A stretch of DNA of 64,000 bases from Candidatus Methanoperedens nitratireducens (lineage in GTDB: Archaea; Halobacteriota; Methanosarcinia; Methanosarcinales; Methanoperedenaceae). Under the pieces are notes generated by a model. It made no database searches and was not told the DNA's origin. It saw nothing but the letters and a program-made list of their open reading frames with translations. Below are positions 1 to 8,648 of this stretch, in pieces. Both the position numbers and the translations under genes were made by a program. Within the stretch, counting starts at the first letter, position 1. Each line of letters opens with the position of its first letter. The stretch is taken from positions 45,863 to 109,862 of the forward strand of contig DYGR01000002.1 in assembly GCA_020724545.1 (NCBI GenBank), read 5' to 3'.

Positions 1-199
1 CCGCAAGCCCTGCTATGGCGATAAACACCTTCGCACCTTTTTCGTGCGCCTCTTTTATCACATTTTCTACGCGCTCAGGAGTGCGGTGGGCTGAAGCCAC
101 TGTAACGTCATATTCGACTCCAAACTCTTTCAATACATCCACTGCCTTCTTTGCTATCTCTTTATCTGATATGCTTCCCAATACTATCTGTACATCCAT
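1..199 (-). CDS. purE: N5-carboxyaminoimidazole ribonucleotide mutase (PurE), 5' part only
   Basis: The gene runs off the left edge; the first 66 codons are visible. The reading begins MDVQIVLGSISDKEIAKKA and continues with SAHRTPERV, the class I PurE phosphate/CAIR-binding motifs (GS.SD and the ASAHRTP loop). PurE rearranges N5-CAIR to CAIR in de novo purine synthesis. The start at 199 is preceded by a GAGGT ribosome binding site, and the gene lies 11 bp after the carbonic anhydrase gene, so the two are probably co-transcribed. The identification is strong; completeness cannot be judged. Confidence 0.9.
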   Translation of the reverse strand, partial: MDVQIVLGSISDKEIAKKAVDVLKEFGVEYDVTVASAHRTPERVENVIKEAHEKGAKVFIAIAGLA

Positions 200-210
200 G
201 TTTTTACCTC

Positions 211-720
211 TTATTCTCCTTTTATTTTTGAATAAGATTCCGCCAGCACAAGATTTGCCCGGACCACTCTTTTTGCGAAATCCGAAAGTTCTGCTGTGGT
301 TTCCCTCAGAAGCCCGGCATCTTCCTGTTTGTTCAGAACAGCGCCGTCCTCCACAGTCCTGCATGCAGGAATCTTTACATCCTTTACCAGCGCCCTGTGA
401 AGGATAACGCAGTCATCTCCTATGACGCAGTTGAAAACCACAGAGCCGAATCCAATAAAGCAGTTATCGCCAATAGTGCAAGGTCCATGCACTATGCAGC
501 CGTGTGCAAGCGAAGTATTTTTACCGGTGATAACTGCCGAGCCTACCAGGGCATGGATTACAACGTTATCCTGTATATTGCAGCCGCTGCCAATTATTAT
601 CGCAGAGCCGGGTTCATCCGCTCTTATGGTAGTATGTGGGGCTATATAGACGTTCCCTTTTATCTCCACGTTCCCGATAATTACCGCCGATTCTGATATA
701 TACGCTGTATCACTTACCAT
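211..720 (-). CDS. gamma-class carbonic anhydrase-like left-handed beta-helix protein
   Basis: A 169-residue hexapeptide-repeat protein. The repeats (AVIIGNVEIKGNVYI, SAIIIGSGCNIQDNVV, and so on) predict a left-handed beta helix that trimerises. The three zinc histidines of the Cam/CamH family are recognisable: one in NVVIHALVG and two in AHGCIVHGP. The equivalents of Cam Arg59 (TIRADE) and Gln75 (IQDNV) are also present, so activity in CO2/bicarbonate exchange is plausible. An upstream in-frame ATG at 753 exists, but the ATG at 720 has an AGGTGG ribosome binding site and gives the usual CamH-like N terminus. It lacks the acidic loop of Cam. It precedes purE, a CO2/bicarbonate-linked enzyme, at 11 bp. 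Confidence 0.8.
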   Translation of the reverse strand: MVSDTAYISESAVIIGNVEIKGNVYIAPHTTIRADEPGSAIIIGSGCNIQDNVVIHALVGSAVITGKNTSLAHGCIVHGPCTIGDNCFIGFGSVVFNCVIGDDCVILHRALVKDVKIPACRTVEDGAVLNKQEDAGLLRETTAELSDFAKRVVRANLVLAESYSKIKGE

Positions 721-818
721 AGGTGTTCCACCTGCTGGATTTTTGTGTAGCAACTTTATTACTCCGTTATGATTTTTTATGATAATATATGATAAAATAT
801 TTAAACTTTGGGGATTAT

Positions 819-834
819 CACGGAGTCCACGGAG
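819..834. repeat. short tandem 'CACGGAGT' type repeat
   Basis: Two copies of a CACGGAG unit separated by TC lie in the gap upstream of the carbonic anhydrase gene. Similar ACACGGAG/CCACGGAG tandems are scattered in intergenic DNA of many environmental genomes. No function can be read from the sequence. Confidence 0.4.
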
Positions 835-916
835 AAGCTCAAAATGTCAAAAGCACCACCAAGCAAATTTATTATTGAATTTGATAATTGCAAAGCCTTG
901 TGAAAATAGACTGGGT

Positions 917-1082
917 TTAGACCGCAGCAGATATCGCCACATTTATTCTTGCAATGATAAAATCTTCTTCTGCTGGTATTTTCTCTTCTTCTTTTAAAGC
1001 CATAATGTGCGCCTCAACTGCTTCCTTTACATTTTTGATTGTTTCTTCAATCGTCTCGCCCTGAGAATAAATCAGAGTATCT
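917..1082 (-). pseudogene. HicB/UPF0150-type antitoxin remnant (C-terminal part)
   Basis: On the minus strand a 54-codon open stretch reads YSQGETIEETIKNVKEAVEA and then an acidic tail ending at TAA (917-919). This matches the central and C-terminal part of HicB/UPF0150 proteins (the YSQGET.EEA..N.KEA signature). A stop (TAA) lies three codons upstream of the homologous segment and no start codon or N-terminal partial RNase-H-like strand is present. No HicA partner is seen on either side. I read it as a decayed toxin-antitoxin gene. The rest of the 721-1122 gap holds nothing recognisable. Confidence 0.6.
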
Positions 1083-1122
1083 TATCAGAACCTCTCGAAT
1101 GTGAGATAAAACGCTGCGGATC

Positions 1123-1833
1123 TCAAAGATTATTCGAGACTCTCCATTTGATAAGAACACCATCCTCTAATTTTTCACATGAGATGAGCCTGAGCCTGCA
1201 GAATTCGCTGATAAACCCATCTCCGTCCACCAGCGTTGGCGCACTCCTGCCTCCTATTACGATATTCCCGACAAAGGTATAGATCTCATCCACAAGCCCT
1301 CTTGATATAAGTCCCCAGTTCAATGTTGCCCCACCCTCTACCATCAGGCGGTTGATCCCGCGGTTCTTTAATTCGACAAGTAATCTCTCAAGATCCACGC
1401 TTTCTTCACCCGGGGTGATGATCTCAGCATACTTCGCAAGCTGCGCTACCTTCTCCCGCGGCGCGCTCTCAGAGACTGCTATTATCCTCTTGCCTTCACC
1501 TTTTTTGAAGATATCTGCATCAACAGGAGTTCTTACCAGGCTGTCAACCACGATCCTGACAGGGTTCGGAGGAAGTCCGCTTGCTAATCGCGTTTCCCTG
1601 CGCTCTTTTGATTTTACAGTAAGGCTCGGGTTGTCTGAGAGCACGGTGCCGATGCCTACCATGATCGCATCAGATGTTGCCCTGAGTTCATCCATGCGGT
1701 CAAAATCAAGCCTGCCTGAGATCCTGGTCTGCTTTCGCTCTATCGTTGCTATTTTCCCGTCCGCGCTCATGGCTGCGTTGATGAATACGAAGGGTCTTGG
1801 TGGTTTGTTAAGGTTATTTCTGGCGTCTGGCAT
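1123..1833 (-). CDS. arfC: 2,5-diamino-6-(ribosylamino)-4(3H)-pyrimidinone 5'-phosphate reductase (RibD C-terminal family)
   Basis: A 236-residue protein of the RibD_C/dihydrofolate-reductase-like fold. It begins with PFVFINAAMSADGKIA, the canonical archaeal N terminus, and has IMVGIGTVLSDNPSLT, NPVRIVVDS and the GGATLNWGLI segment typical of the archaeal riboflavin-pathway reductase (MJ0671 family). It reduces the ribose of the pyrimidine intermediate, using NAD(P)H, in riboflavin and F420/FO-linked flavin synthesis. The open frame extends to 1917, but the extra 28 residues have no homology-like features, so ATG 1833 is preferred. The family assignment is firm; the exact archaeal pathway name (arfC/rib7) is from family knowledge. 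Confidence 0.85.
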   Translation of the reverse strand: MPDARNNLNKPPRPFVFINAAMSADGKIATIERKQTRISGRLDFDRMDELRATSDAIMVGIGTVLSDNPSLTVKSKERRETRLASGLPPNPVRIVVDSLVRTPVDADIFKKGEGKRIIAVSESAPREKVAQLAKYAEIITPGEESVDLERLLVELKNRGINRLMVEGGATLNWGLISRGLVDEIYTFVGNIVIGGRSAPTLVDGDGFISEFCRLRLISCEKLEDGVLIKWRVSNNL

Positions 1834-1949
1834 GGCTTTCTTTTTACATTTAAAAGATGAAATAGCTAACCCAGATTGATGAACTGGACGGGATGTTATT
1901 GATAGAATTTCCCGCATCTTAGAGAATGGTACGGAGAGAATGGTGCGGA

Positions 1950-1977
1950 GAGCATCTCTGGGCTCCTGGCTGCTATC
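1950..1977. repeat. 28-nt dispersed repeat, copy 1 (intergenic)
   Basis: This 28-nt string recurs at 4708-4735 with one mismatch by eye. The second copy overlaps the end of the taw2 coding sequence. The surrounding gap 1834-2165 has no reading frame I would call. Confidence 0.6.
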
Positions 1978-2165
1978 ATGGTTCTGTTGGACAGGGCTGG
2001 GATGTTTACGATGAATTTAGGACTGCAAGGCTAAATGTTAGATACTAATGAATCAAAACTCAGAAAAAAAGAACAAATAAATACTCTACAACTATTTATG
2101 CCGGTACTTTAAATTCAACTTCACAAACTATACCCGTTGCGCAATAAAAACTAGGGATATTATTC

Positions 2166-2690
2166 TTACTCCTTTCTCTTTCTAATAGCGAAGAAATACA
2201 CAAATACAAACATAACAGGCGTAAAAAAACCATTCATAATTGTATTAGTTGATTTTGGTTCTGTTCCTATTGGAGTGAATGCTGGAGTTTGTATTTGAGT
2301 TTGAATAGGTGCAACGGTGGGAGATGGTGTTACTGATGAAGTTGATATTATTGGAAAATCGCTTTCGTCGCCTGGGAAAGTAGAATTATGGATTTCATCA
2401 ACGTTTATAAATTTGTCTTCATCGGAGTCTAAAGACTCAATATTTTTCATAGCTTGAATTGAATTATCACGATTAAAGGCAGTATTGCTTCTCAGATCTA
2501 AACCATATTTATTCCAGCTTACTGGGGGAGTGGTAGAAGCCATGCATGTTTTGCATGTATTTAGCTTCGTATCTGAGGCATTATAAAGTGTTGAAAAATC
2601 ATTTAAAATAATTTTATTTGCCTGAGCCTGTGGAACTCCTATCAAAGATACTATTGTTATCAACAATATTACCGATACTTTTCTATTCAT
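2166..2690 (-). CDS. exported, membrane-anchored protein with EF-hand-like loop and CxxC motif
   Basis: 174 residues. Residues 1-25 form a signal peptide ending VPQAQA. A CKTCM pair follows near residue 47, then NKYGLDL and a calcium-loop-like DSDEDKFINVDEI near residue 90 followed by FPGDES. A Ser/Thr/Pro-rich linker leads to a C-terminal hydrophobic helix closed by RKRKE, so the domain is probably tethered outside the cell. The order CxxC - N.YG - D.D.D....EI - PGD is the layout of small extracellular EF-hand c-type haem proteins, but here the haem histidine position is Met. Function unknown. A minus-strand TATA-like stretch lies near 2747-2755. Confidence 0.7.
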   Translation of the reverse strand: MNRKVSVILLITIVSLIGVPQAQANKIILNDFSTLYNASDTKLNTCKTCMASTTPPVSWNKYGLDLRSNTAFNRDNSIQAMKNIESLDSDEDKFINVDEIHNSTFPGDESDFPIISTSSVTPSPTVAPIQTQIQTPAFTPIGTEPKSTNTIMNGFFTPVMFVFVYFFAIRKRKE

Positions 2691-2847
2691 AATATTATTA
2701 CCTCTATTATACCCCTCTGAGAATTCCCTTTCTTTTTAGGAGAGTTCGTAATATAAACTTAATGGTTTAATTCATAACTTACACTTGCGCCTTCATAAAT
2801 CGCAGTAATGCCGCTTCTTTTATTCACCGGGACAATTAAATTCCTCT

Positions 2848-4641
2848 CTACCTTCTCCGTATCAAACATTTCCATTCATTCCCGATCAGGTCTGTCCGCC
2901 CGGCAGTCTTCAATCCCTCATACACCAGCCCGTAATTCCTTTTATCCTTATACTGCATAAGCGCGCGCTGTATCCGCTTCTCCCGCCCTTTCACAACGTG
3001 GATTTCTTTCATGGTAAAAGGATCGATCCCTGTGTGATACATGCATGTAGAGGCTGTCATTGGCGTGGGCGTGAAATCCTGAACCTGCTCGGTATACATG
3101 TTATTATCGCGTATGTACTCCGCAAGCTCAACCATATCCCTGAGGGTACAGCCAGGATGCCCTGACATGAAATAGGGGATAAGATATTGTTTTTTCCCGA
3201 GTTTTTTATTTTCTGCCTCAAATCTGTTTTTGAAATGCTCAAACACCTCTCTTGATGGCTTGTGCATCATATCCGTGACGTCTTGTGATACGTGTTCAGG
3301 TGCGATTTTTAACTGCCCGCTGATGTGGTGGGCGCATAGCTCTGAAAGGTAATCCGATGAATCAGCCAGTACAAGATCATAGCGTATCCCTGAGCCTATG
3401 AACACCTTTTTTACACCAGGTACCTTACGCAGGCACCGCAGGAGCTCAACCTGGTGATGATGGCCTGTATCAAGGCTCCTGCATAACGGGTGTGTGCATA
3501 TTTTATCAGAACATGCGCCGTGGGTATCCCATTTGCTGCAGCACATCGAATACATATTGGCAGTCGGACCTCCCACATCCTGCACGATACCTTTAAAATC
3601 AGGCATCTGTGCCATTCTTTTAACCTCCCTTATGATCGATTCTATGCTGCGGCTCTGCACTATCCTGCCCTGGTGGTGCGTCAGGGCGCAGAAAGAGCAG
3701 GAAGCAAAGCACCCGCGGTGGCTTATGACCGAGAACTTAACAGGAGCGAGCGCAGGTATGGATTCTTTATAAGAGGGATGGGGCATCCTTGTATAGGGCA
3801 GCTCATATATACGATCAAGCTCCTGAGTGCTCAGAGGCATGGCTGGCTTATTCTGTATGATTATCGTTTTTGGATGCGGCTGTGCCATAGCTCTTCCCCT
3901 GACAGGGTCCTGCTCCTGGTAGTGTAGGCTGAATGCCTTAGCGTAAAGAGCTCTATCGCTCAAGACTTCAGTAAAGCCCGGTATCTCGACATAGTCCTCA
4001 TGCCCTATCGAGCGCCACCTGCTTATCTCCATTTTGATGGCCGTGCCCGGGACATCGGTGATATTCTTTATATCCTCACCTTTTGAGAGGCGATTGGCGA
4101 TCTCGATCACCTGCCTCTCCCCCATCCCGAACACCAGCAGATCCGCAGGCGCATCAGCGAGAATGGATCGGCGCACAGAATCCGACCAGTAGTCATAATG
4201 GGCAAACCGCCTGAGGCTTGCCTCGATCCCACCCAGCACGATCGGGGTATCAGGGAAAATAGCATGAAGCTTATCAGCATAGACTATAGTCGAGCGGTCA
4301 GGCCTCCGCGGTATACCGCCGGGTGAATAAACATCATCGCTGCGTTTTTTCAGATTTGCTGTATAGTTGTTCACCATTGAATCCACATTCCCTGAGGTAA
4401 CGCCAAAGAACAGTCCGGGTTTTCCGAGCTTCTTAAAATCCGATTCATTTTTCCAGTCAGGCCGGGCTATGATGCCCACGCTAAAGCCTGCATCATGGAG
4501 CACCCGCCCGATCACTGCTGTGCCGAATGAGGGATGGTCAACATAGGCATCCCCGGTAACGAGGATTATATCGAATTCATGGATTCCCAGCGCCTCTGCT
4601 TCATGCAGGGACATGGGGAGGAATAGTGGTTGTGATGTCAT
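2848..4641 (-). CDS. YgiQ-family radical SAM protein
   Basis: 597 residues, full length for the UPF0313/YgiQ family. The N-terminal half resembles a B12-binding-like Rossmann region (FDIILVTGDAYVDHPSFG) and the central half is the radical SAM barrel with the cluster motif CFASCSFC near residue 310. The C terminus has the family-typical GIDPFTMKEIHV and EGLKTAGR segments. Substrate and reaction are unknown for the family. It stands alone; 157 bp separate it from the exported protein downstream. The start ATG follows a short AT-rich leader. Confidence 0.88.
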   Translation of the reverse strand: MTSQPLFLPMSLHEAEALGIHEFDIILVTGDAYVDHPSFGTAVIGRVLHDAGFSVGIIARPDWKNESDFKKLGKPGLFFGVTSGNVDSMVNNYTANLKKRSDDVYSPGGIPRRPDRSTIVYADKLHAIFPDTPIVLGGIEASLRRFAHYDYWSDSVRRSILADAPADLLVFGMGERQVIEIANRLSKGEDIKNITDVPGTAIKMEISRWRSIGHEDYVEIPGFTEVLSDRALYAKAFSLHYQEQDPVRGRAMAQPHPKTIIIQNKPAMPLSTQELDRIYELPYTRMPHPSYKESIPALAPVKFSVISHRGCFASCSFCALTHHQGRIVQSRSIESIIREVKRMAQMPDFKGIVQDVGGPTANMYSMCCSKWDTHGACSDKICTHPLCRSLDTGHHHQVELLRCLRKVPGVKKVFIGSGIRYDLVLADSSDYLSELCAHHISGQLKIAPEHVSQDVTDMMHKPSREVFEHFKNRFEAENKKLGKKQYLIPYFMSGHPGCTLRDMVELAEYIRDNNMYTEQVQDFTPTPMTASTCMYHTGIDPFTMKEIHVVKGREKRIQRALMQYKDKRNYGLVYEGLKTAGRTDLIGNEWKCLIRRR

Positions 4642-4707
4642 GTTATTTTTAATTGATGTTATTAGATATCGGAACTCTAGTTAAGCTTATATGATGCCTG
4701 GGCTACA

Positions 4708-4735
4708 GAGCATCTATGGGCTCCTGGCTGCTATC
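4708..4735. repeat. 28-nt dispersed repeat, copy 2 (3' end of taw2)
   Basis: Second copy of the repeat at 1950-1977. It spans the last codons and the stop of taw2, so the intergenic copy looks like a duplicated scrap of the taw2 end or a shared mobile/recombinational sequence. Confidence 0.6.
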
Positions 4736-5718
4736 CTCGCATCCACTACCACATGCCATACTCCTGGTGAGTACTTTTTTATCCTTCTCATATTGATTAT
4801 TTTTGCATCTCTTCCCTGTTTTCCTGCTTCAGCAAATATCCTCTCAACAGGACGGCGCTCTATCGCCTCAGGCACAGCCTCATGGTAATGAATAATCCCG
4901 CCTGGTGAGAGGGCACGGATACCGTGCTCAAGGTATTCATGTGCATCTAAGTACCCCATGATCACCCTGTCCGCTATCCCGTGCGGGGTAGCAACTGCGC
5001 AGTCTCCGGTCACAGGTTCAACAACATCCTCTACTCTGTTAAGCTTTATATTCTCTTTTAAATAACCAGATGCTACAGGGTTTATTTCTATAGCGAATAT
5101 CTTTCTGGGTTTTGAATGTACTGCCATGGGTATCGAGAAATACCCGATCCCAGCAAACATATCCACAACAGTTTCACCCTCACCAAGCTTGCTCATGCGC
5201 TTTCTTTCAGCGAGGTTTCCCTTGGAGTACATAATCTTCATAGCATCAATCTTAAAAGAACAGCCGTTCTCCATATGTATGGTCTCAGTGCTCCCCCCTG
5301 CGATTACTTCCCGCTCAGGCTGCCTCATCTGACCGCTTATTCCCCTGTCAAGAAGCACTGTCCTGCACCCTGGATAAAATGACAATAATGCCTTACCTAT
5401 CTCTGCTTTTCGGTTCTCAAGCCTCTCGTGCAACGAGATTATGATTATATCCCCGAGGATCTGCCATCCTGCAGGTAAAAACTTTCTCTCGCTATCTGGA
5501 ATATCAAGATAGTCGCCATGGGTCTTTTTCGGGATATAGAAATGGGGCTCTTCCTGTTCAACCAGGGTAAGATCTTCTGCTGCAAAAGATTCCTTTACAG
5601 GGATCTCAATAAGACCGCTCTTTTTAACAAGCCTTCTGGTTTTATCAAGAGCGCCCTCAAAGAGCAGTTTTTGCCGAACTCTCTCAGTTTCCTCTCTACT
5701 AACGATAACAGCCCTCAT
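4714..5718 (-). CDS. taw2: tRNA(Phe) 4-demethylwyosine-37 aminocarboxypropyltransferase (Taw2)
   Basis: 334 residues of the Trm5/Taw2 (COG2520) Rossmann methyltransferase-like family. The SAM site is DMFAGIGYFSIPMAV. The post-motif strand reads DRVIMGYLDAHEYL, where m1G37 methylase Trm5 has the NLP-type motif; MGY is the state in archaeal Taw2, which transfers the 3-amino-3-carboxypropyl group of SAM onto the wyosine base of tRNA-Phe. The C-terminal KKYSPGVWHVVVD also fits Taw2. Its start overlaps the stop of hom by 4 bp, so it is the third gene of an ACT-hom-taw2 operon. Trm5 is the alternative, less likely. Confidence 0.82.
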   Translation of the reverse strand: MRAVIVSREETERVRQKLLFEGALDKTRRLVKKSGLIEIPVKESFAAEDLTLVEQEEPHFYIPKKTHGDYLDIPDSERKFLPAGWQILGDIIIISLHERLENRKAEIGKALLSFYPGCRTVLLDRGISGQMRQPEREVIAGGSTETIHMENGCSFKIDAMKIMYSKGNLAERKRMSKLGEGETVVDMFAGIGYFSIPMAVHSKPRKIFAIEINPVASGYLKENIKLNRVEDVVEPVTGDCAVATPHGIADRVIMGYLDAHEYLEHGIRALSPGGIIHYHEAVPEAIERRPVERIFAEAGKQGRDAKIINMRRIKKYSPGVWHVVVDARIAARSP

Positions 5719-6713
5719 GAATTTCTTGCAATATACAGGACATCGCTCAGGATAGAGCTTGCGGTCTCAATCGAACCTGCACCTTTTCCACTGATAGTGA
5801 TCCTTCCTGCAAGGTCGGTCAGTATGGATGCAACGTTCAGCGTGCCTCCCACAGCAAGGGGATGCCGCTTGGGGACAAGGCGCGGCGCCACAGTAAGCGT
5901 ACCATTCCCTGCCTCACAGATGAGCTTTACCACGTAATTGTTTTTACTGGCAAGCTCAAGGGCCTCAGGTGTGATTTTTGTGATGCCTGTGATATCTACA
6001 TCGCGATATGTGACAGCATCATGGAAGATCGAGTTTGCGATGATGACAAGTTTGCATGCAGAATCGATACCTTCAACATCGTATGTTGGGTCGGTCTCTG
6101 CTATCCCCAGTTCCTGTGCCTCTTTCAGCACAAGCTCGTATGGCAGCCTCTCTTCTGCCATCCTTGTAAGGATATAATTGCAGGTACCGTTGAGTATGCC
6201 CTCAATCCCGATAACAGTGTTACCAGCCATGGCCTCATGAACAAGGTTGAATATCGGAACAGCCCCGCCCACCGTAGATTCATATCTGAAGAACAGGCCG
6301 TTATCTTCAGCCATCTCTTTCAAATCGGAGAAACGCAATGCAAGAGGTCCTTTATTCGATGTGACAACGTGCTTTCCTGAATTGAGGGCAGTAAGCATAT
6401 TATTGAGTCCAGGTTCACCATCCTTGATGTTCGTAGGAGTTGCTTCTACGATGATCTCATGCTCCACGTTACTGATCAGATCAAATGCGCTTTCTGCACA
6501 TGTTGCAACTGTGCCTGTTTGTTTTTTTCTCGTTATAGCGCACATCAGGTCTATTCCCTTATCATCGATCTCGCATCCGCCAGAATCCGCTATCCCTACA
6601 ACGCACAGGTTGATGCCCTGTTTATTAATATACCCCTGTTTTGACAGAATAGATCGGGCTACCCCCTGGCCTACCGCCCCGAACCCGATGATGGATAATC
6701 TGATAGTCTTCAT
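5715..6713 (-). CDS. hom: homoserine dehydrogenase
   Basis: 332 residues. The NAD(P)-binding GFGAVGQGVA loop is at the N terminus, the homoserine dehydrogenase signature GVDG/AETDPTYDVEGIDSACKL region is in the middle, and the catalytic K/D region (TSNKGPLA, GGAVPIFN) is recognisable. It reduces aspartate semialdehyde to homoserine for threonine and methionine synthesis. There is no C-terminal ACT domain; instead a separate ACT-domain protein is encoded immediately upstream with a 4-bp overlap, so regulation may be in trans. Confidence 0.92.
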   Translation of the reverse strand: MKTIRLSIIGFGAVGQGVARSILSKQGYINKQGINLCVVGIADSGGCEIDDKGIDLMCAITRKKQTGTVATCAESAFDLISNVEHEIIVEATPTNIKDGEPGLNNMLTALNSGKHVVTSNKGPLALRFSDLKEMAEDNGLFFRYESTVGGAVPIFNLVHEAMAGNTVIGIEGILNGTCNYILTRMAEERLPYELVLKEAQELGIAETDPTYDVEGIDSACKLVIIANSIFHDAVTYRDVDITGITKITPEALELASKNNYVVKLICEAGNGTLTVAPRLVPKRHPLAVGGTLNVASILTDLAGRITISGKGAGSIETASSILSDVLYIARNS

Positions 6714-7222
6714 GCTCCCTCCGAATTAAGCCTGATTGGTTCGATCATAAGCAGGTCCTTTTTATCTGCAACATCCCGCAGTATCTCAAGTGCTTTTTTC
6801 AATTCCTTCTCCCCGATAGCACTGATTACAAGGTATGCTGATGAAGTCCTGTCGATCGCCGGCATCGAGAGTGACAGGTCAACGACCTCTGCAAAGCCTG
6901 TTGAATCTATCCTGTCGATGGTGTCTCCTATATCCGAATGGATGATATGTCCTATAAGAACTAAAGAGACCGAGGATCTCAGCCTCTCTTCCCCTACTCT
7001 TGCCACTCTGACACCGCTTTTCTCAAGCCGCTCGATGAGTTCGTTAAGAACGCGCTGGTCTATCTCAAAAGTGATCTGTACAGGGATTGTTCCTCTGGGA
7101 GTTTTCTCTTCGTGCTGGTGTACAACGCTCATAATATTCCCATGTAACTCTGATATCGGCGAAAGTGCAAGAACAAGCTGACCCGGAATATCCTTTAGCT
7201 CAAGCGTCATAGAAACAATCAT
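6710..7222 (-). CDS. ACT-domain amino-acid-binding regulatory protein
   Basis: 170 residues, two ACT-like beta-alpha-beta-beta-alpha-beta units: an N-terminal MTLELKDIPGQLVLALSPIS unit and a second with VDLSLSMPAIDRTSSAYLVI. ACT domains bind amino acids and act allosterically. Its 4-bp overlap with hom, and the lack of an ACT domain in that enzyme, suggest it senses threonine or methionine for homoserine dehydrogenase; that is inference. The start at 7222 has a GTGAGGAT ribosome binding site. Confidence 0.8.
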   Translation of the reverse strand: MIVSMTLELKDIPGQLVLALSPISELHGNIMSVVHQHEEKTPRGTIPVQITFEIDQRVLNELIERLEKSGVRVARVGEERLRSSVSLVLIGHIIHSDIGDTIDRIDSTGFAEVVDLSLSMPAIDRTSSAYLVISAIGEKELKKALEILRDVADKKDLLMIEPIRLNSEGA

Positions 7223-7331
7223 AAATCCTCACTATGCACAGGTGGGTAATAAGTTTATTTGGTGACAAATTTTTAAGCTTCTAAAATCCAGAAACCTTTA
7301 TGTAAAATCTTGAGAAATTATATCAGGGGTA

Positions 7332-8471
7332 TTGAATAAGTCTATGGCTCAACTTTCGAATAAAAAATCACTTGTTCTCATTGCTATAATTGTTTTTATA
7401 ATCCTGTTAATCGGCCTTGTCTTGTGGGATTTTTCAGCTAGAAGACCTGGCGATATCCTTGCCCCAACCGCACCACCTCTGGATGATATACTTCCTGCTG
7501 TTTCTGTGGCTAAAGAGTTGGATATTCCCTGGGCTCTTGATTTTCTGCCTGATGGCAGTATTATTTTTACCGAGAGGGCAGGCAGGATAAGATTGATCGA
7601 TGAAAAAGAAGGCTTACTTCCCGGTCCCTTGCTTACCATTGATGAAGTGGCTCATATAGGTGAAGGAGGCTTACTTGGTATTGCGCTACATCCTGATTTC
7701 GTCCAGAATTCATTGATATATGTTTATTACACCTATCAAAATGGTGCAGTTTTAGCTAATCGAGTGGTAAGATTTAGAAAACATGATAACAATTTGTCAG
7801 ATAAAGAAATAATCATCGATAATATCCCCGGGGCCTCAATACACAACGGCGGTAGAATAAAGTTCGGTCCTGATGGGCACCTGTACATCACAACAGGTGA
7901 TGCCAATAATCCCGATCTGGCCCAGGATGAGAACTCTTTAGCTGGAAAGATCTTACGCTTAAAAGATGATGGGACAATCCCTGCTGACAATCCTTTTCCA
8001 GACTCGCCTGTCTATTCTTTTGGCCATCGAAACCCCCAGGGTCTTGCCTGGGATGGTCAGGGAAGGCTCTGGGCAACCGAGCACGGCCCCAGGGGTAATG
8101 ATGAGTTGAATCTTATTGAGCCTGGAAAAAACTATGGCTGGCCGATTATTCAGGGTGATGAAGAAGCGCCAGGATTTGTAAGCCCTGTAATCCACAGCGG
8201 TACAGAGACATGGGCACCTTCTGGTGCTGCTTATTTAGATGGGTCTTTATTTTTTGCAGGGCTGCGGGGCCAGAGCTTGTATGAGGCGATAATAGATGAT
8301 CAGCCTGCGGCTCTTCGCCGCCATCTTAATAGAGATTTTGGCAGGCTGCGGGATGTTGTTGTCAGCCCTGATAATTTCCTGTATATTCTTACAAGCAACA
8401 GGGACGGCAGGGGTGTGCCTGGTAAAGACGATGACCAGATCATCAGAATAGACCCAAAGAGATTCAGATAA
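7332..8471 (+). CDS. membrane-anchored PQQ-type sugar (glucose/sorbosone) dehydrogenase
   Basis: 379 residues. A single N-terminal hydrophobic segment (about residues 14-33) is a signal anchor, so the enzyme faces outside. The rest is a six-bladed propeller of the GSDH family: DIPWALDFLPDG, GGLLGIALHPDF, HNGGRIKFGPDGHLY, GHRNPQGLAWD and EHGPRGNDELN are the family signatures. The soluble-type enzymes oxidise aldose sugars with pyrroloquinoline quinone and calcium; whether this archaeon has PQQ is not visible. Start uncertain: TTG at 7332 or ATG at 7344; the AGGGG at 7325-7329 suits neither ideally. It is the last housekeeping-type gene before the injection-system island. Confidence 0.82.
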   Translation: MNKSMAQLSNKKSLVLIAIIVFIILLIGLVLWDFSARRPGDILAPTAPPLDDILPAVSVAKELDIPWALDFLPDGSIIFTERAGRIRLIDEKEGLLPGPLLTIDEVAHIGEGGLLGIALHPDFVQNSLIYVYYTYQNGAVLANRVVRFRKHDNNLSDKEIIIDNIPGASIHNGGRIKFGPDGHLYITTGDANNPDLAQDENSLAGKILRLKDDGTIPADNPFPDSPVYSFGHRNPQGLAWDGQGRLWATEHGPRGNDELNLIEPGKNYGWPIIQGDEEAPGFVSPVIHSGTETWAPSGAAYLDGSLFFAGLRGQSLYEAIIDDQPAALRRHLNRDFGRLRDVVVSPDNFLYILTSNRDGRGVPGKDDDQIIRIDPKRFR

Positions 8472-8497
8472 AGACCCAGAGGATTCAGTATTAGAAA

Positions 8498-8608
8498 AAT
8501 ATATAAATGCACATGTACTTACGAGATATAAACAAAATGATTGGTTATTCTAATAAATAATAAGGAGCGAGCAATAGAGCAATGAAATCCCTTCTTATAA
8601 AGATTTAA
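8498..8608 (+). promoter_or_regulatory. promoter and conserved leader of the cargo operon, with mini-ORF
   Basis: A TATA-like AAATATATAAATG lies at 8498-8510. About 55 nt downstream, 8562-8595 is a 34-nt element that recurs at 13414-13447 upstream of the eCIS ATPase operon (29 of 34 positions identical by eye). Inside it a tiny frame, ATG at 8582 to TAA at 8608, would encode MKSLLIKI. The second copy has a matching frame starting GTG and encoding MKLLLIS. Differences fall partly at synonymous positions (CTT/CTG, ATA/ATT). AAGGAG at 8562-8567 could serve it, though the spacing (14 nt) is long. Confidence 0.6.
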
Positions 8609-8648
8609 GTTTGTGTAACTCAAATATGAAATAGGTAGGAGGTAAAAA

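Noticed and set aside
4714..5718. Trm5 tRNA m1G37 methyltransferase
   Set aside because: The motif after the SAM site is IMGY, as in Taw2, not the NLP-type motif of Trm5.
8562..8595. Conserved terminator or hairpin riboswitch in the shared leader element
   Set aside because: Pairing of the AAGGAG arm is perfect only in the second copy; substitutions do not compensate, while the tiny reading frame is kept.
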